DNA from: Cellulomonas taurus
Lineage (GTDB): Bacteria; Actinomycetota; Actinomycetes; Actinomycetales; Cellulomonadaceae
Direction: 5' to 3'
DNA length: 64,000 bases
Assembly (NCBI RefSeq): GCF_012931845.1
Contig: NZ_CP051884.1
Span: 248,001-312,000 of the forward strand
The first letter of the stretch is position 1. Each line of letters starts with the position of its first letter. The notes under the pieces were generated by a model that was given only the letters and a program-made list of their open reading frames with translations, was not told the origin of the DNA and ran no database searches. Positions 8,601 through 15,440 of the stretch are shown one piece after another. The position numbers were made by a program, and so were the translations under genes.

Positions 8601-9872
8601 GCCGTTCCCGAGCCCTTCGCGCCCATCGGCTCCTTCGACCAGCCGTGGGTGGACGACCACCAGGCAGTCGCCGCGCCGACCTCGGTCGACACCGACCCGG
8701 CAGCCGGGTCCGAGCAGCCGGAGGCCGCCCCGTCGGCACCCGAGGCCGCTCCGGTCGCCGCGACCGGTGCGGACGCCGGGATGCCCGACTTCGCCACCCT
8801 GGTCCGCGGCGACGGCACGGACGACGTCCCGGCCCGCCGGCGTGAGCGCGGCAGGACCGCCCGCCGTCCGTTGTTCTCCCTGGGCCGCCGCCGCAAGTCC
8901 GCCGAGCCGCGACCGGTCACCGGCGCGCACAAGCTGATCGGTGCCACGGAACTCGGCAGCACGCCGCCTGCCGTGTCCGCTGCACCCGCTGGGACGCCGG
9001 ACGTCGCCCCGGGCTGGGCCCCGGCCCCGACCTGGGCTCCGCAGGAGACTCCGGCCACCGACACCGCGTGGTCCGCCGGGCCCGCGACGGACGCCGTGGC
9101 CTCGGGCTGGACGGTCACCCCCGAGCCCGCTGCCGCTCCGGCGTCGCCGTCCGGCGACCTGGCCTGGTCGCCGTCCACGCCGTCCCTCCCGCACTCGTCG
9201 GGCGAGGGCAGCCCGGCTCCGGTCGTCCCGGCCCAGGCCGCACCGGCCGCTGCCACCCCGCCGCAGGGCTGGTCGCCGCAGCAGCCGACGGCCGACACCC
9301 CCTGGACCCCGGACGCCACCCCGGTGACGCCCGCTCCGCTCGCCTCCGGCGGTCTGCCGACCCGGGTGCGCGGTGAGGTCCCGGCCCCGGTGGACGACAC
9401 GCCCGCCCCGACCACCGGCCCGCGTCGTGACATGAGCGGCTGGGCCTCCGCCTGGTCCTCACGCGGTGCGGCCCCGGCCGAGCAACCCGCGACGGCGGCC
9501 CCGGCAGCACCGACCGGCTGGGCACCGGAACAGGCCGAATCCGACCTCGGCGCCGGTGCGTTCGGCGCCCAGGGCGCTTCCACCCTCGCGATGCGAGCCG
9601 ACATCCAGGAGCAGGCGTTGAGCGAGCTGAGCCAGCTGTCCGCGTACCGACCGAAGTCGGTCGACCGGCCCGCCGCCTCCCTCGTGCGCCGGACACCCAA
9701 CGCGGTGCCGGAGGCCCCCGCGATCGCGCCGTCGACCGCCTCGGCCCCGCGTGACGCGGACGCGGTGCGCGACCGGCTCTCCAGTTTCCAGTCCGGCACC
9801 CGTCGTGGGCGTCGTGCACTGGCGGACGGCGACGGCAGCGACCAGGCCGCCCAGCCCACCCCGATCTCATGA
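5646..9872 (+). CDS. Conservon sensor histidine kinase-like protein (CvnA)
   Basis: First gene of a conservon: a 1408-aa membrane sensor. A membrane helix at about residues 10-32 and another at about 305-328 bound an extracytoplasmic nitrate-sensor-like helical domain. A HAMP region (330-390), a dimerisation segment with LDHLATRMRR (about 444) and an ATPase domain follow, with N-box HLMAELLENATLF (about 515) and G-box DQGLGM (about 556). After residue 625 comes about 780 residues of Pro/Ala-rich, presumably disordered sequence, including D/Q/H repeats at about 821-885. The tail ends in a family-typical patch with DRLSSFQSGTRRGRRA. ATG 5646 follows AGGAGG by nine bases. In Streptomyces, CvnA works with CvnB-D as a GPCR-like membrane complex. 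Confidence 0.88.
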   Translation: MLRRLGIRAKVLAVLALPVLVLLVASAYISVQSVGQARTAAAVSRVVQVLPQYAAAVEALQQERTLSVQEAGGNALSGSLSAARTATDNALATLSGTAAGLDTSGLDARVGEAIDAAQIRQSDVTDIRERVDNGTVPVSVVDSNFTSVITAHNDVPALIAETLSNRSLASRLTAYAQVAETVERVLRAQPTALEVFGDDGADASKVQELAARFAVEDEVRAEARATTNNLRLDGIQLPSRDADLVAMQLSLESGNTLTISALDQTRWNALVNGELATLRPVASDLLESAGDQASALAAAAQRQSAITIGITIAATALSIVIAFLVSRGIVIPLRRLTSAAGEVREELPRLVEQVAEPGKAPDLSLAEIPVTSQDEVGRLAAAFNSVNATTIQVARDQAALRGSIAEMFVNVARRDQVLLGRQLAFIDSLERAEEDPATLANLFRLDHLATRMRRNAESLLVLAGIDSGRRLREAMPLSDVVRTASSEIEQYDRVQLELGVDPLMHGFNALAAAHLMAELLENATLFSEPGTPVFVRTAEVSGERTGDRQVLVTIVDQGLGMSDEELAEANNTIGSAAATDAIGAQRLGLFVVARLAARLGAAVTLSRVTDGGSGTVATVAFPGQLFTAEPTAVPGGGLAAAATGAVPVVEPEAPAAVPVDLAALTDGATGTGLPRRRTGPGAEPAEEQREVVLPAPAEATLSPEITAASTGWTPAVPAQGGAGLPSRGAGLPTRDALPSRRPADASATASGTGAPDGSTTPAVDAGPRSGLFAGFRGRSAVAGEPTPAQAESGSPDSPGAERTAPGIESPAEASPFAAPLDTPQDSAEQDSSQQHDSAEPDSAPQYQGPQVDGHQQDTDQHDADQHDADHSGTPSQQDEPAEQPAAFVVPMLMPDEDQPVDPAWGERSAWGEPLAVDSFGEPVDPFAAAPADQQDLALPAWDVPVEQDPAPSTWTAATEPQPAPLGWDEARAPETEQTGSRELPFAVPEPFAPIGSFDQPWVDDHQAVAAPTSVDTDPAAGSEQPEAAPSAPEAAPVAATGADAGMPDFATLVRGDGTDDVPARRRERGRTARRPLFSLGRRRKSAEPRPVTGAHKLIGATELGSTPPAVSAAPAGTPDVAPGWAPAPTWAPQETPATDTAWSAGPATDAVASGWTVTPEPAAAPASPSGDLAWSPSTPSLPHSSGEGSPAPVVPAQAAPAAATPPQGWSPQQPTADTPWTPDATPVTPAPLASGGLPTRVRGEVPAPVDDTPAPTTGPRRDMSGWASAWSSRGAAPAEQPATAAPAAPTGWAPEQAESDLGAGAFGAQGASTLAMRADIQEQALSELSQLSAYRPKSVDRPAASLVRRTPNAVPEAPAIAPSTASAPRDADAVRDRLSSFQSGTRRGRRALADGDGSDQAAQPTPIS

Positions 9873-9942
9873 CGACCGCCCCGGCGCAGTCGCCCGACAC
9901 CCCGATCCCGCAGCCGTCGGCTGCCATCCGCAAGGAGGATGC

Positions 9943-10386
9943 GTGACCACCCTCAGCACCGAGGCAGCCAACTTCGGCTGGTTGCTGGACAACTTCGTCC
10001 GGACCGTGCCCGGCACCCGGCACACGCTGGTGGTGTCCGCGGACGGTCTGTTGATGGCCATGTCGGAGCAGCTGGACCGGACCAACGGTGACCAGCTCGC
10101 GGCGATCGTCGCCGGCATGTCCAGCCTGACCCGCGGCGCCGCCCGTCAGCTCCGAGCCGGTGACGTCCGGCAGGCCATCGTCGAGATGGACAACCTGTTC
10201 CTGTTCCTGATGAGCGTGTCGAACGGCTCGGTGCTCGCCGTGGTCGCCGACGCGACCTGCGACGTCGGCTTGATCGGCTACGAGATGGCGATGCTGGTCT
10301 CGCGCACCGAGGCCACGCTCACCCCGCAGCTCATCACCGAGATGCGGTCGTCGCTCCCCGTCGACGGCGCCACCCGCGCGATCTGA
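9943..10386 (+). CDS. Roadblock/LC7 domain protein (CvnB)
   Basis: A 147-aa Roadblock/LC7-fold protein, the second member of the conservon. The alternating pattern VPGTRHTLVVSADGLLMA and GDQLAAIVAGMSSLTRGAA is the family signature. Such proteins dimerise and act as GTPase-activating or scaffold partners for small GTPases, here the CvnD-like protein two genes on. GTG 9943 has AAGGAGG four to ten bases upstream; an in-frame extension upstream would run through the end of the kinase gene and lacks a ribosome site. It lies 70 bp after the kinase gene. Confidence 0.92.
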   Translation: MTTLSTEAANFGWLLDNFVRTVPGTRHTLVVSADGLLMAMSEQLDRTNGDQLAAIVAGMSSLTRGAARQLRAGDVRQAIVEMDNLFLFLMSVSNGSVLAVVADATCDVGLIGYEMAMLVSRTEATLTPQLITEMRSSLPVDGATRAI

Positions 10387-10394
10387 GGTTCGTG

Positions 10395-10769
10395 ATGAGC
10401 GAGAGCGAATTCGAGACCCGCACGGTCCGGCCGTATGCCGTGACCGGCGGCCGGGTGCGCTCCGACCGGTCGGACTACCCGTTGGAGGCGCTCGTCGAGC
10501 TGCTTCCCGGCGGGGTGGCCGGTCAGGGCCTGACGCCGGAGAAGCGCGCGATCCTGCAGCACGCGTCGCACGGCTACATCTCGGTCGCCGAACTGTCGGC
10601 GTTGCTGCACCTGCCCCTGGGCGTCGTCCGGGTCGTGCTGTCGGATCTGGTCGAGGCGGGGTTCGTGCGGGTGCACGGCTCCGACCCGGTCGAGGTCCGC
10701 ACCGGCCAGTCGCCCGCCCTGTCCCTCAGCGTGCTGGAGAGTGTTCTCAATGGCATTTCCGCCCTCTGA
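10395..10769 (+). CDS. DUF742 winged-helix protein (CvnC)
   Basis: A 124-aa DUF742 protein, third in the conservon. It carries the opening VRPYAVTGGR and a winged-helix-like core (about residues 50-100, QHASHGYISVAELSALLHLP). Its biochemical role is not established; in Streptomyces CvnC is part of the membrane complex with CvnA, CvnB and CvnD. The ATG at 10395 is preferred over a GTG three bases upstream. Its 3' end overlaps the next gene by 20 bases, so the two are coupled. Confidence 0.9.
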   Translation: MSESEFETRTVRPYAVTGGRVRSDRSDYPLEALVELLPGGVAGQGLTPEKRAILQHASHGYISVAELSALLHLPLGVVRVVLSDLVEAGFVRVHGSDPVEVRTGQSPALSLSVLESVLNGISAL

Positions 10770-11394
10770 CGCCGTCGCGGCCGCGCCGGTGGCCCCCGTG
10801 CCCTCGGCCCGCACCGCCGGACCCGGCGAGCAGCCGGGTGCCGCACCGACGGTGGTCAAGATCGTCGTGGCCGGTGGCTTCGCGGTCGGCAAGACCACCT
10901 TCATCGGGTCGATCTCCGACATCGAGCCGCTGAACACCGAGGCCGCGATGACCGAGCACTCGGTCGGCATCGACGACGCCGGCGGCCAGTCCGACCGCAA
11001 GACCTCCACCACGGTGGCGATGGACTTCGGCCGGATCGCCCTGCCCGGTTCGCTGTGGCTGTACCTGTTCGGCACCCCGGGCCAGGACCGGTTCCTGTTC
11101 ATGTGGGACGACCTGGTGCGCGGGGCGATCGGCGCCGTGGTGCTGGTCGACACCGACCGACTGGACCAATGCTTCCCGGCCGTCGACTACTTCGAGTCGC
11201 GGGGCATCCCGTTCGTGGTCGGGGTGAACTGCTTCGACGGCGTCGCCAAGCACCGTCTGGAGGACGTCCGCGAGGCGCTGGCGATCCCGGACCACGTGCC
11301 GGTGCTGTACACCGACGCCCGGTCCCGCGACGCCACCAAGCAGAGCCTGATCCAGCTGGTCCAGCTGGCGATGCAGCGGCTGCGCGCAGCCTGA
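10750..11394 (+). CDS. Conservon Ras-like GTPase (CvnD)
   Basis: A 214-aa small GTPase closing the conservon. After an Ala/Pro-rich leader of about 35 residues come the G1 loop GGFAVGKTT (about 41-49), a G3-like FGTPGQDRF and a G4-like NCFD in place of the usual NKxD. In Streptomyces such proteins hydrolyse GTP and report the state of the CvnA sensor. ATG 10750 lies inside the end of cvnC, with GGAGAG about ten bases upstream. A GTG at 10741 is a poorer alternative. A strong hairpin at 11406 ends the operon. Confidence 0.92.
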   Translation: MAFPPSDAVAAAPVAPVPSARTAGPGEQPGAAPTVVKIVVAGGFAVGKTTFIGSISDIEPLNTEAAMTEHSVGIDDAGGQSDRKTSTTVAMDFGRIALPGSLWLYLFGTPGQDRFLFMWDDLVRGAIGAVVLVDTDRLDQCFPAVDYFESRGIPFVVGVNCFDGVAKHRLEDVREALAIPDHVPVLYTDARSRDATKQSLIQLVQLAMQRLRAA

Positions 11395-11405
11395 AGGCCC
11401 ACTCA

Positions 11406-11440
11406 TCGGCCCGCCGTCACCACCTGGTGCGGCGGGCCGA
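11406..11440 (+). terminator. Conservon terminator hairpin
   Basis: Arms TCGGCCCGCCG (11406-11416) and CGGCGGGCCGA (11430-11440) pair perfectly 12 bases after the GTPase stop. The loop can pair further (CACC/GGTG). No T-run follows, as is usual in this genome. Confidence 0.75.
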
Positions 11441-11478
11441 GCGCTACCCAGGACCACCTACCCGGATAGGCTGGCGAC

Positions 11479-11886
11479 GTGCGGATCTACGCCGATGGCT
11501 CGGCGCTCGTCCGCTACCTGACAGGCGATCCGCAGTCCGACGAGTGGCGCCGGTGGGCAGCGGAGCACGAGCCGGACCTCCTCGTCACGTCGTTGTCCCT
11601 GAGCGAGCTGCGCGCCGCGGCCGCCGGGCAACCGACGCCCGTCCGGCTGCGCGCGCTCGACGTCGCCGACCGGTTGGCGGAGGTGCGCTACTTCGACCAG
11701 GCGCTGAAGCTCGCCTCGATGCTGACCGGTGTGCTCTCCCCCTTCGGTGCCCTGCACGTGGGGGTCGCCGCGGCGCACCCGGAGGTGGGTGTCCTCGCCA
11801 CCTACGACGCCCGGCTGGCCCAGGTCGCCCGGATGCATCAGCTCGCGGTGGTCAGCCCCGGCCTGCCGGACGGGTGGTTCGCCTGA
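11479..11886 (+). CDS. Orphan PIN-domain protein (VapC-like)
   Basis: A 135-aa PIN-domain protein of the VapC toxin/RNase type. Asp6 (MRIYADGSAL) and Glu43 (SLSELRA) are present, and a late acidic residue sits in LATYDARL. The acidic residue normally found in the (D)ALHxA motif is replaced by Gly (SPFGALHVGVAAAH), so activity is uncertain. No antitoxin gene lies upstream: the preceding gene is the conservon GTPase, then a terminator. The TAGGCT box at 11467-11472 is six bases before the GTG, indicating its own leaderless promoter. It could be a solitary RNase rather than a toxin. Confidence 0.8.
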   Translation: MRIYADGSALVRYLTGDPQSDEWRRWAAEHEPDLLVTSLSLSELRAAAAGQPTPVRLRALDVADRLAEVRYFDQALKLASMLTGVLSPFGALHVGVAAAHPEVGVLATYDARLAQVARMHQLAVVSPGLPDGWFA

Positions 11887-11901
11887 TCCGTCGGGCCTCC
11901 C

Positions 11902-12795
11902 TCAGTGCACCAGCCGCAGCCGTCGGTCGGAGACGCCCAGCGTGACGGTCTGACCCCAGGTCGCGGTGAGTCGGTCCGCCTCCAGCCCGTCGCCGAACAC
12001 CACCAGCGCATCCGACTCCACCGCCACCTCGAGCCGGGCACCCGACGCCAGCAGCCCGGCGGTGTGGTCGGCCCCGGTGATCGGCGACGGCCACGCCTCG
12101 CGGACGAACCAGGCGAGGGTGTCCTCGGCCGTGCCGGGCAGCGCGGGGGCATCGGCCCGTCCGCGGGCCAGGGAGGTCGCCCAGCCCGTGGCGCCGGTCC
12201 CGGTGGCGACCACCAGGCCCGACGACGACTGGCGTTCGACCGTGCCGTCCGGCAGCACCAGCCGGTAGCGCGCCGACTGGTGCGAGCGGTGTCCGACGTA
12301 GACGTCGTTCAGCGCGTCCAGCCCGGTCCCGTCGTCCAGGGTGGCCCGGACCAGTGCGCGGGGTTCCAGGGTGGCCGACCCCGACTGGACCGCCGCCAGG
12401 AGTCGCCCGATCCGCTCGGCCCGGTGCCGCACCAGGACGCCGGGATTGCGGCCCGGCTCGGGGTCGACGCCGATCACCGGCTGTCCGTCCAGGTACTTCG
12501 CGGTGTTCGCCACCAATCCGTCCGGCCCGACCACAAGGCACAGGTCGCCGGGGTCGAAGGTGAACCGGTGCAGGTCGCCGCGTTCGACGTCGCCCCGTCG
12601 CCAGTCCACCGGGATCGCCGCCCGGGTCCGGGTCAGTGCCTCGGTCACCGCGTCGTGCCGGTCCTGCACCTCCGCGAGGGTGCGGCCCCGGGTGCGCAGG
12701 AAGAACTCGACCTGACCGCGGGTGCCGTGCCGGTGCACCAGCTCGTCCAGCTCGCTGCGGCGGTGCACCAGCACGGCCCGGGGTGCCAGGCTCAT
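11902..12795 (-). CDS. Diverged NAD kinase-like protein
   Basis: A 297-aa protein with the C-terminal fold of ATP-NAD kinases. Known enzymes phosphorylate NAD to NADP using a GGDGT motif. Here it reads GPDGLV (about 90-95), the substrate-side NE/ND motif is ALNDVYVG (about 161-168), and the glycine-rich STPTGSTAYA-like loop is ATGTGATGWA (198-207). The family is recognisable but the catalytic loop is altered, so it may phosphorylate a different substrate or merely bind NAD(P). The N-terminal 80 residues are not part of the kinase core. ATG 12795 has AGGAGG nine bases upstream and is preferred over a GTG directly abutting that site. It overlaps the stop of the SPFH gene, so the two are coupled. 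Confidence 0.75.
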   Translation of the reverse strand: MSLAPRAVLVHRRSELDELVHRHGTRGQVEFFLRTRGRTLAEVQDRHDAVTEALTRTRAAIPVDWRRGDVERGDLHRFTFDPGDLCLVVGPDGLVANTAKYLDGQPVIGVDPEPGRNPGVLVRHRAERIGRLLAAVQSGSATLEPRALVRATLDDGTGLDALNDVYVGHRSHQSARYRLVLPDGTVERQSSSGLVVATGTGATGWATSLARGRADAPALPGTAEDTLAWFVREAWPSPITGADHTAGLLASGARLEVAVESDALVVFGDGLEADRLTATWGQTVTLGVSDRRLRLVH

Positions 12796-12796
12796 C

Positions 12797-13804
12797 TCAC
12801 TCACCCTCCTTGCGGGTGGTCAGCGCCGCGAGGGCACCGGTCAGCAGGTCCGGGGTGACGGTGAGCTGACCGACCTGCGGCAGGTTCGCCGCCAACTCCT
12901 TCAGTGCCAGCGCCATCAGCACCTCCTGCGGCACCTCCGCCTGGGCGGTCAGCAGTGCGCGCTGGGCGTCGGCCTCGGCGAGTCCGCGCTGCCGGGTCGC
13001 GTCGGCGTCGGCGGTCGCGGTGAGTCCGCGGCGTTCCGCGGCGGCCCGGGTCTCGATCAGCCCGGCGGCGGCTGCCTCCTCGGCGCGGGCGCGGGCGTTG
13101 GTGCCTTCCTGCAGCACCAGCTGCTGCTCCCGGCCGGCGAGTTCGATCCGGTTGCTCAGCTCGTTCTCCGCGATGGCCCGCTCGCGCTCGACGGCCAGTG
13201 CCCGCCGCTCGTAGGTCGACCGGTCGGCCTCCGACTGCGCCGCCTCCCGGGCCGGGGTCTGCAGGGCGCGCTCCAGGTCGGCATCGGCCCGGACCGACCG
13301 GATGCGGGCACCGAGCACGGTGATCCCGGTGGCGTGCACCCGGTCGTCGGCCAGCAGTGCCGCGGTGACCCGTTCGCGCAGCGGCCCGGTGCCGGAGGAG
13401 ATCGCCTCGCGCAGGGTGACCCCGGCCAGGGCGTCCATCACGTGCCCGGCGGTCAGCTCGCCGAGGAGGTGGGCGACCTGCTCCAGCGGCGTCCCGGTCC
13501 AGGCGCCGTTGCGCGGCGAGATCGACAGGTCGAGGCGGGTCGCCGCCAGCTCCGGGTCGGTGAACCGGTAGGAGACGGTGACCTCGGCGGTGACCTCCTG
13601 CAGGTCGGCGGTGCGGGCGTGGGCCACCAGGGGCAGCTCGCGGTCGTCTAGCGGCACCTCGGAGAGCACCGCCGTCAGGGGCCGGAAGTAGAACGCCAGA
13701 CCGGCCCCGCTGCGCCGGACCCTCCCGTCGTGCAGCTGCACGATGTGCGAGGTGGGCGCTGCCCGCAGGTGCCGGACGAAGGGGTAGTGCGTGATGGTGG
13801 CCAT
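12797..13804 (-). CDS. SPFH/band-7 domain protein
   Basis: A 335-aa SPFH (stomatin/prohibitin/flotillin, band 7) protein. The beta-rich SPFH core spans about residues 15-180, followed by a long Ala/Glu/Arg coiled coil (about 190-300) containing AERRGLTATADADATRQR. Unlike most family members it has no N-terminal membrane helix, so it would reach membranes only peripherally. ATG 13804 has GAGGAGG seven bases upstream. It leads a two-gene operon with the NAD-kinase-like gene and is divergent from the NrtR-like regulator across about 80 bp of palindromes. A role as scaffold for NAD metabolism is inference. Confidence 0.82.
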   Translation of the reverse strand: MATITHYPFVRHLRAAPTSHIVQLHDGRVRRSGAGLAFYFRPLTAVLSEVPLDDRELPLVAHARTADLQEVTAEVTVSYRFTDPELAATRLDLSISPRNGAWTGTPLEQVAHLLGELTAGHVMDALAGVTLREAISSGTGPLRERVTAALLADDRVHATGITVLGARIRSVRADADLERALQTPAREAAQSEADRSTYERRALAVERERAIAENELSNRIELAGREQQLVLQEGTNARARAEEAAAAGLIETRAAAERRGLTATADADATRQRGLAEADAQRALLTAQAEVPQEVLMALALKELAANLPQVGQLTVTPDLLTGALAALTTRKEGE

Positions 13805-13822
13805 CGGGTCCTCCTCGGTTTG

Positions 13823-13845
13823 TCGTCACAACGACGATAAGTCGT
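13823..13845. promoter_or_regulatory. Overlapping palindromic operators, SPFH side
   Basis: TCGTC-ACAAC-GACGA (13823-13837) overlaps ACGAC-GATAA-GTCGT (13831-13845). Both are perfect 5-bp inverted repeats built from the same TCGTC half-site found in the second operator. They lie just upstream of the SPFH gene's Shine-Dalgarno sequence, where a repressor would block that operon. The likely ligand-responsive protein is the adjacent NrtR-like regulator. Confidence 0.65.
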
Positions 13846-13854
13846 CCAGCGGAT

Positions 13855-13873
13855 TCTCGTCAACCTGACGAGA
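13855..13873. promoter_or_regulatory. Palindromic operator overlapping the regulator's own promoter
   Basis: TCTCGTCA-ACC-TGACGAGA is a perfect 8-bp inverted repeat. It directly abuts a TAAGCT -10 box at 13874-13879, seven bases before the ATG of the NrtR-like gene. Binding here would autoregulate that gene. Confidence 0.7.
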
Positions 13874-13886
13874 TAAGCTGTCGGCC

Positions 13887-14558
13887 ATGGACTTCCCGCC
13901 GTTCGCCGTGACCGTGGACCTGGTGGTGCTCACCATCCGGTCCGGACGCCTGCATGTCCTGCTGGTGCGACGCGGTGCCGACCCGTGGCGCGGAGTCTGG
14001 GCTCTGCCCGGCGGATTCGTCCGCCCGGACGAGGACCTGCACGACGCCGCCGAGCGCGAGCTCGCCGAGGAGACCGGCGTCCATCAGCCCGCCGCCCACC
14101 TGGAACAGCTCGCCAGCTACGGCGCCCCCGACCGCGACCCCCGGCAGCGCGTCGTCTCGGTCGCGCACCTGGTCCTGGCCCCCGACCTGCCCGAACCCGA
14201 CGCCGGGACCGATGCCGCCGAGGCCGCCTGGCACCCGGTGGACGAGGTCGGCGAGCTGGCCTTCGACCACACCCGCATCCTGGCCGACGGACTCGAACGC
14301 GCCCGCGCGAAACTCGAGTACTCCCCGCTCGCCACGGCGTTCTGCCCGCCGGAGTTCACCGTCGCCGAACTCCGCGCCGTCTACGAGGCGGTCTGGGGCC
14401 GGACCCTCGACCCGCGCAACTTCCACCGCAAGGTCACCTCGGTGCCCGGGCTGCTGACCGACACCGGCCGCCGCCGCACCGAGGGCCGGGGCCGCCCGGC
14501 CACCGTCTACCGCCCCGGACCTGCGACGGCGATCGTGCCGCCGCTGGTCCGGGACTGA
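13887..14558 (+). CDS. NrtR-type Nudix transcriptional regulator
   Basis: A 223-aa protein with an N-terminal Nudix domain and a C-terminal winged helix, the architecture of NrtR, a repressor of NAD-metabolism genes that senses ADP-ribose. The Nudix box is intact: GFVRPDE (43-49), then REL and EETGV (57-65), so hydrolysis of a nucleoside diphosphate derivative remains possible. The C-terminal part (about 150-210) contains NFHRKVTSVPGLL and GRGRPATVYRPG, typical of the NrtR DNA-binding end. Start by leaderless logic: TAAGCT seven bases before ATG. Its palindromic operators lie between it and the SPFH/NAD-kinase-like operon. Alternative: a plain ADP-ribose pyrophosphatase, but the wHTH argues for a regulator. 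Confidence 0.85.
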   Translation: MDFPPFAVTVDLVVLTIRSGRLHVLLVRRGADPWRGVWALPGGFVRPDEDLHDAAERELAEETGVHQPAAHLEQLASYGAPDRDPRQRVVSVAHLVLAPDLPEPDAGTDAAEAAWHPVDEVGELAFDHTRILADGLERARAKLEYSPLATAFCPPEFTVAELRAVYEAVWGRTLDPRNFHRKVTSVPGLLTDTGRRRTEGRGRPATVYRPGPATAIVPPLVRD

Positions 14559-14566
14559 CGCGCTGG

Positions 14567-14572
14567 TAGTCT
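14567..14572 (+). promoter_or_regulatory. TAGTCT -10 box of the tRNA-Ser gene
   Basis: TAGTCT lies 12 bases before the mature 5' end of the tRNA and eight bases after the regulator's stop codon. Confidence 0.5.
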
Positions 14573-14584
14573 CGCGGCGCACCA

Positions 14585-14677
14585 GGAGGGCTGGCTGAGC
14601 GGCCGAAAGCGACGGTCTTGAAAACCGTTAGTGCGGTGACCCCGTACTCAAGGGTTCGAATCCCTTGCCCTCCGCCA
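14585..14677 (+). tRNA. tRNA-Ser (anticodon UGA)
   Basis: The acceptor arm GGAGGGC (14585-14591) pairs with GCCCTCC (14667-14673), followed by discriminator G and an encoded CCA (14675-14677). The anticodon stem ACGGT/ACCGT (14612-14616, 14624-14628) closes the loop CTTGAAA with anticodon TGA at 14619-14621. A long variable arm, as in class II tRNAs, and a T-loop GGTTCGAATCC are present. It reads UCA, a rare codon in this GC-rich genome. Confidence 0.97.
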
Positions 14678-14933
14678 CCCGCTCCACTGGTCGCCCGCAG
14701 CCGCACGGGCCTACGCTGGATCGTCGACCCCGGTCGGCAGCAGGAAGGCGAGGCGACCCGGACGTCGCCGATCACGGCGCGATGCCGTCACAACGCGGAC
14801 TCCTGCCCGCGCGGACAACCACGGAGCCACCGGTCATGGCGTGCCAGCCGCTGCTCCACCATCGAAGAGCGGCGATGCCCGTCGGCGGAACCCCCTCCTG
14901 GCGACGGGCATCGTCACGTCACGGGAGGGCCGG
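14678..14933 (+). other. Non-coding leader between tRNA-Ser and macro-domain gene
   Basis: No open frame in these 256 bases looks like a gene. The notable element is the hairpin at 14874-14912 near the downstream gene. An extension of the macro-domain frame to 14841 would run through that hairpin and has no ribosome site. Confidence 0.6.
14874..14912 (+). promoter_or_regulatory. Leader hairpin with a Shine-Dalgarno-complementary loop
   Basis: GATGCCCGTCG (14874-14884) pairs perfectly with CGACGGGCATC (14902-14912). The 17-base loop holds CCCCCTCC, complementary to the GGGAGGG ribosome site at 14923-14929 of the next gene. A switch in which the loop masks the site is possible. Confidence 0.45.
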
Positions 14934-15440
14934 ATGCAGATCGACGCGGTGCTGGGCGACATCACGACGGCGCGGGTGGACGCGATCGTCAACGCGGCGA
15001 ACTCCTCGCTGCTGGGCGGTGGTGGGGTGGACGGTGCGATCCATGCCGCCGCCGGGCCGCAGCTGCTCGCCGAGTGTCGGGAGCTGCGCCGCACCGTGCT
15101 GCCGGACGGGCTGCCGGTGGGGGAGGCGGTGGCGACCGGTGCCGGGGCGCTGCCCTGCCGGTGGGTGATCCACACCGTCGGGCCGAACGCGCACCGGGGG
15201 CAGACCGCCCCGGCGCTGCTGCGTGCCTGCTTCACGCACAGTCTGGACGAGGCCGCTCGGGTGGGTGCGCGCACGGTGGCGATGCCGGCGGTGTCGGCGG
15301 GTGTCTACGGCTGGGCGGCGACGGAGGTGGCCCGGGAGGCGGTGTCGGCGGTCCGCGACTGGCCCGGGACCGGGGTGGACCAGGTGCGGTTCGTGCTGTT
15401 CTCCGAGGCGGTGCTGGCAGCCTTCGCCGCCGAGCTGTGA
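14934..15440 (+). CDS. Macro-domain ADP-ribose hydrolase (MacroD type)
   Basis: A 168-aa single macro domain. The ADP-ribose binding signatures are GDITTARVDAIVNAAN at about residues 7-22 and LLGGGGVDGAIHAAAG right after; the second loop is MPAVSAGVYGWA. Enzymes of this branch remove mono-ADP-ribose from acidic residues or hydrolyse O-acetyl-ADP-ribose. ATG 14934 follows GGGAGGG by four bases. It stands alone after the tRNA but within 1.1 kb of the NrtR-like Nudix gene, another ADP-ribose-binding protein, and a Sir2 gene lies far downstream at 41637. A link to the NAD locus is inference. Confidence 0.9.
   Translation: MQIDAVLGDITTARVDAIVNAANSSLLGGGGVDGAIHAAAGPQLLAECRELRRTVLPDGLPVGEAVATGAGALPCRWVIHTVGPNAHRGQTAPALLRACFTHSLDEAARVGARTVAMPAVSAGVYGWAATEVAREAVSAVRDWPGTGVDQVRFVLFSEAVLAAFAAEL

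Noticed and set aside
6144-9194. Very long open frame on the minus strand antisense to the conservon kinase
   Set aside because: It is an antisense shadow caused by high GC at third positions; its translation is low-complexity Gly/Arg and matches no family, while the plus strand encodes clear domains.
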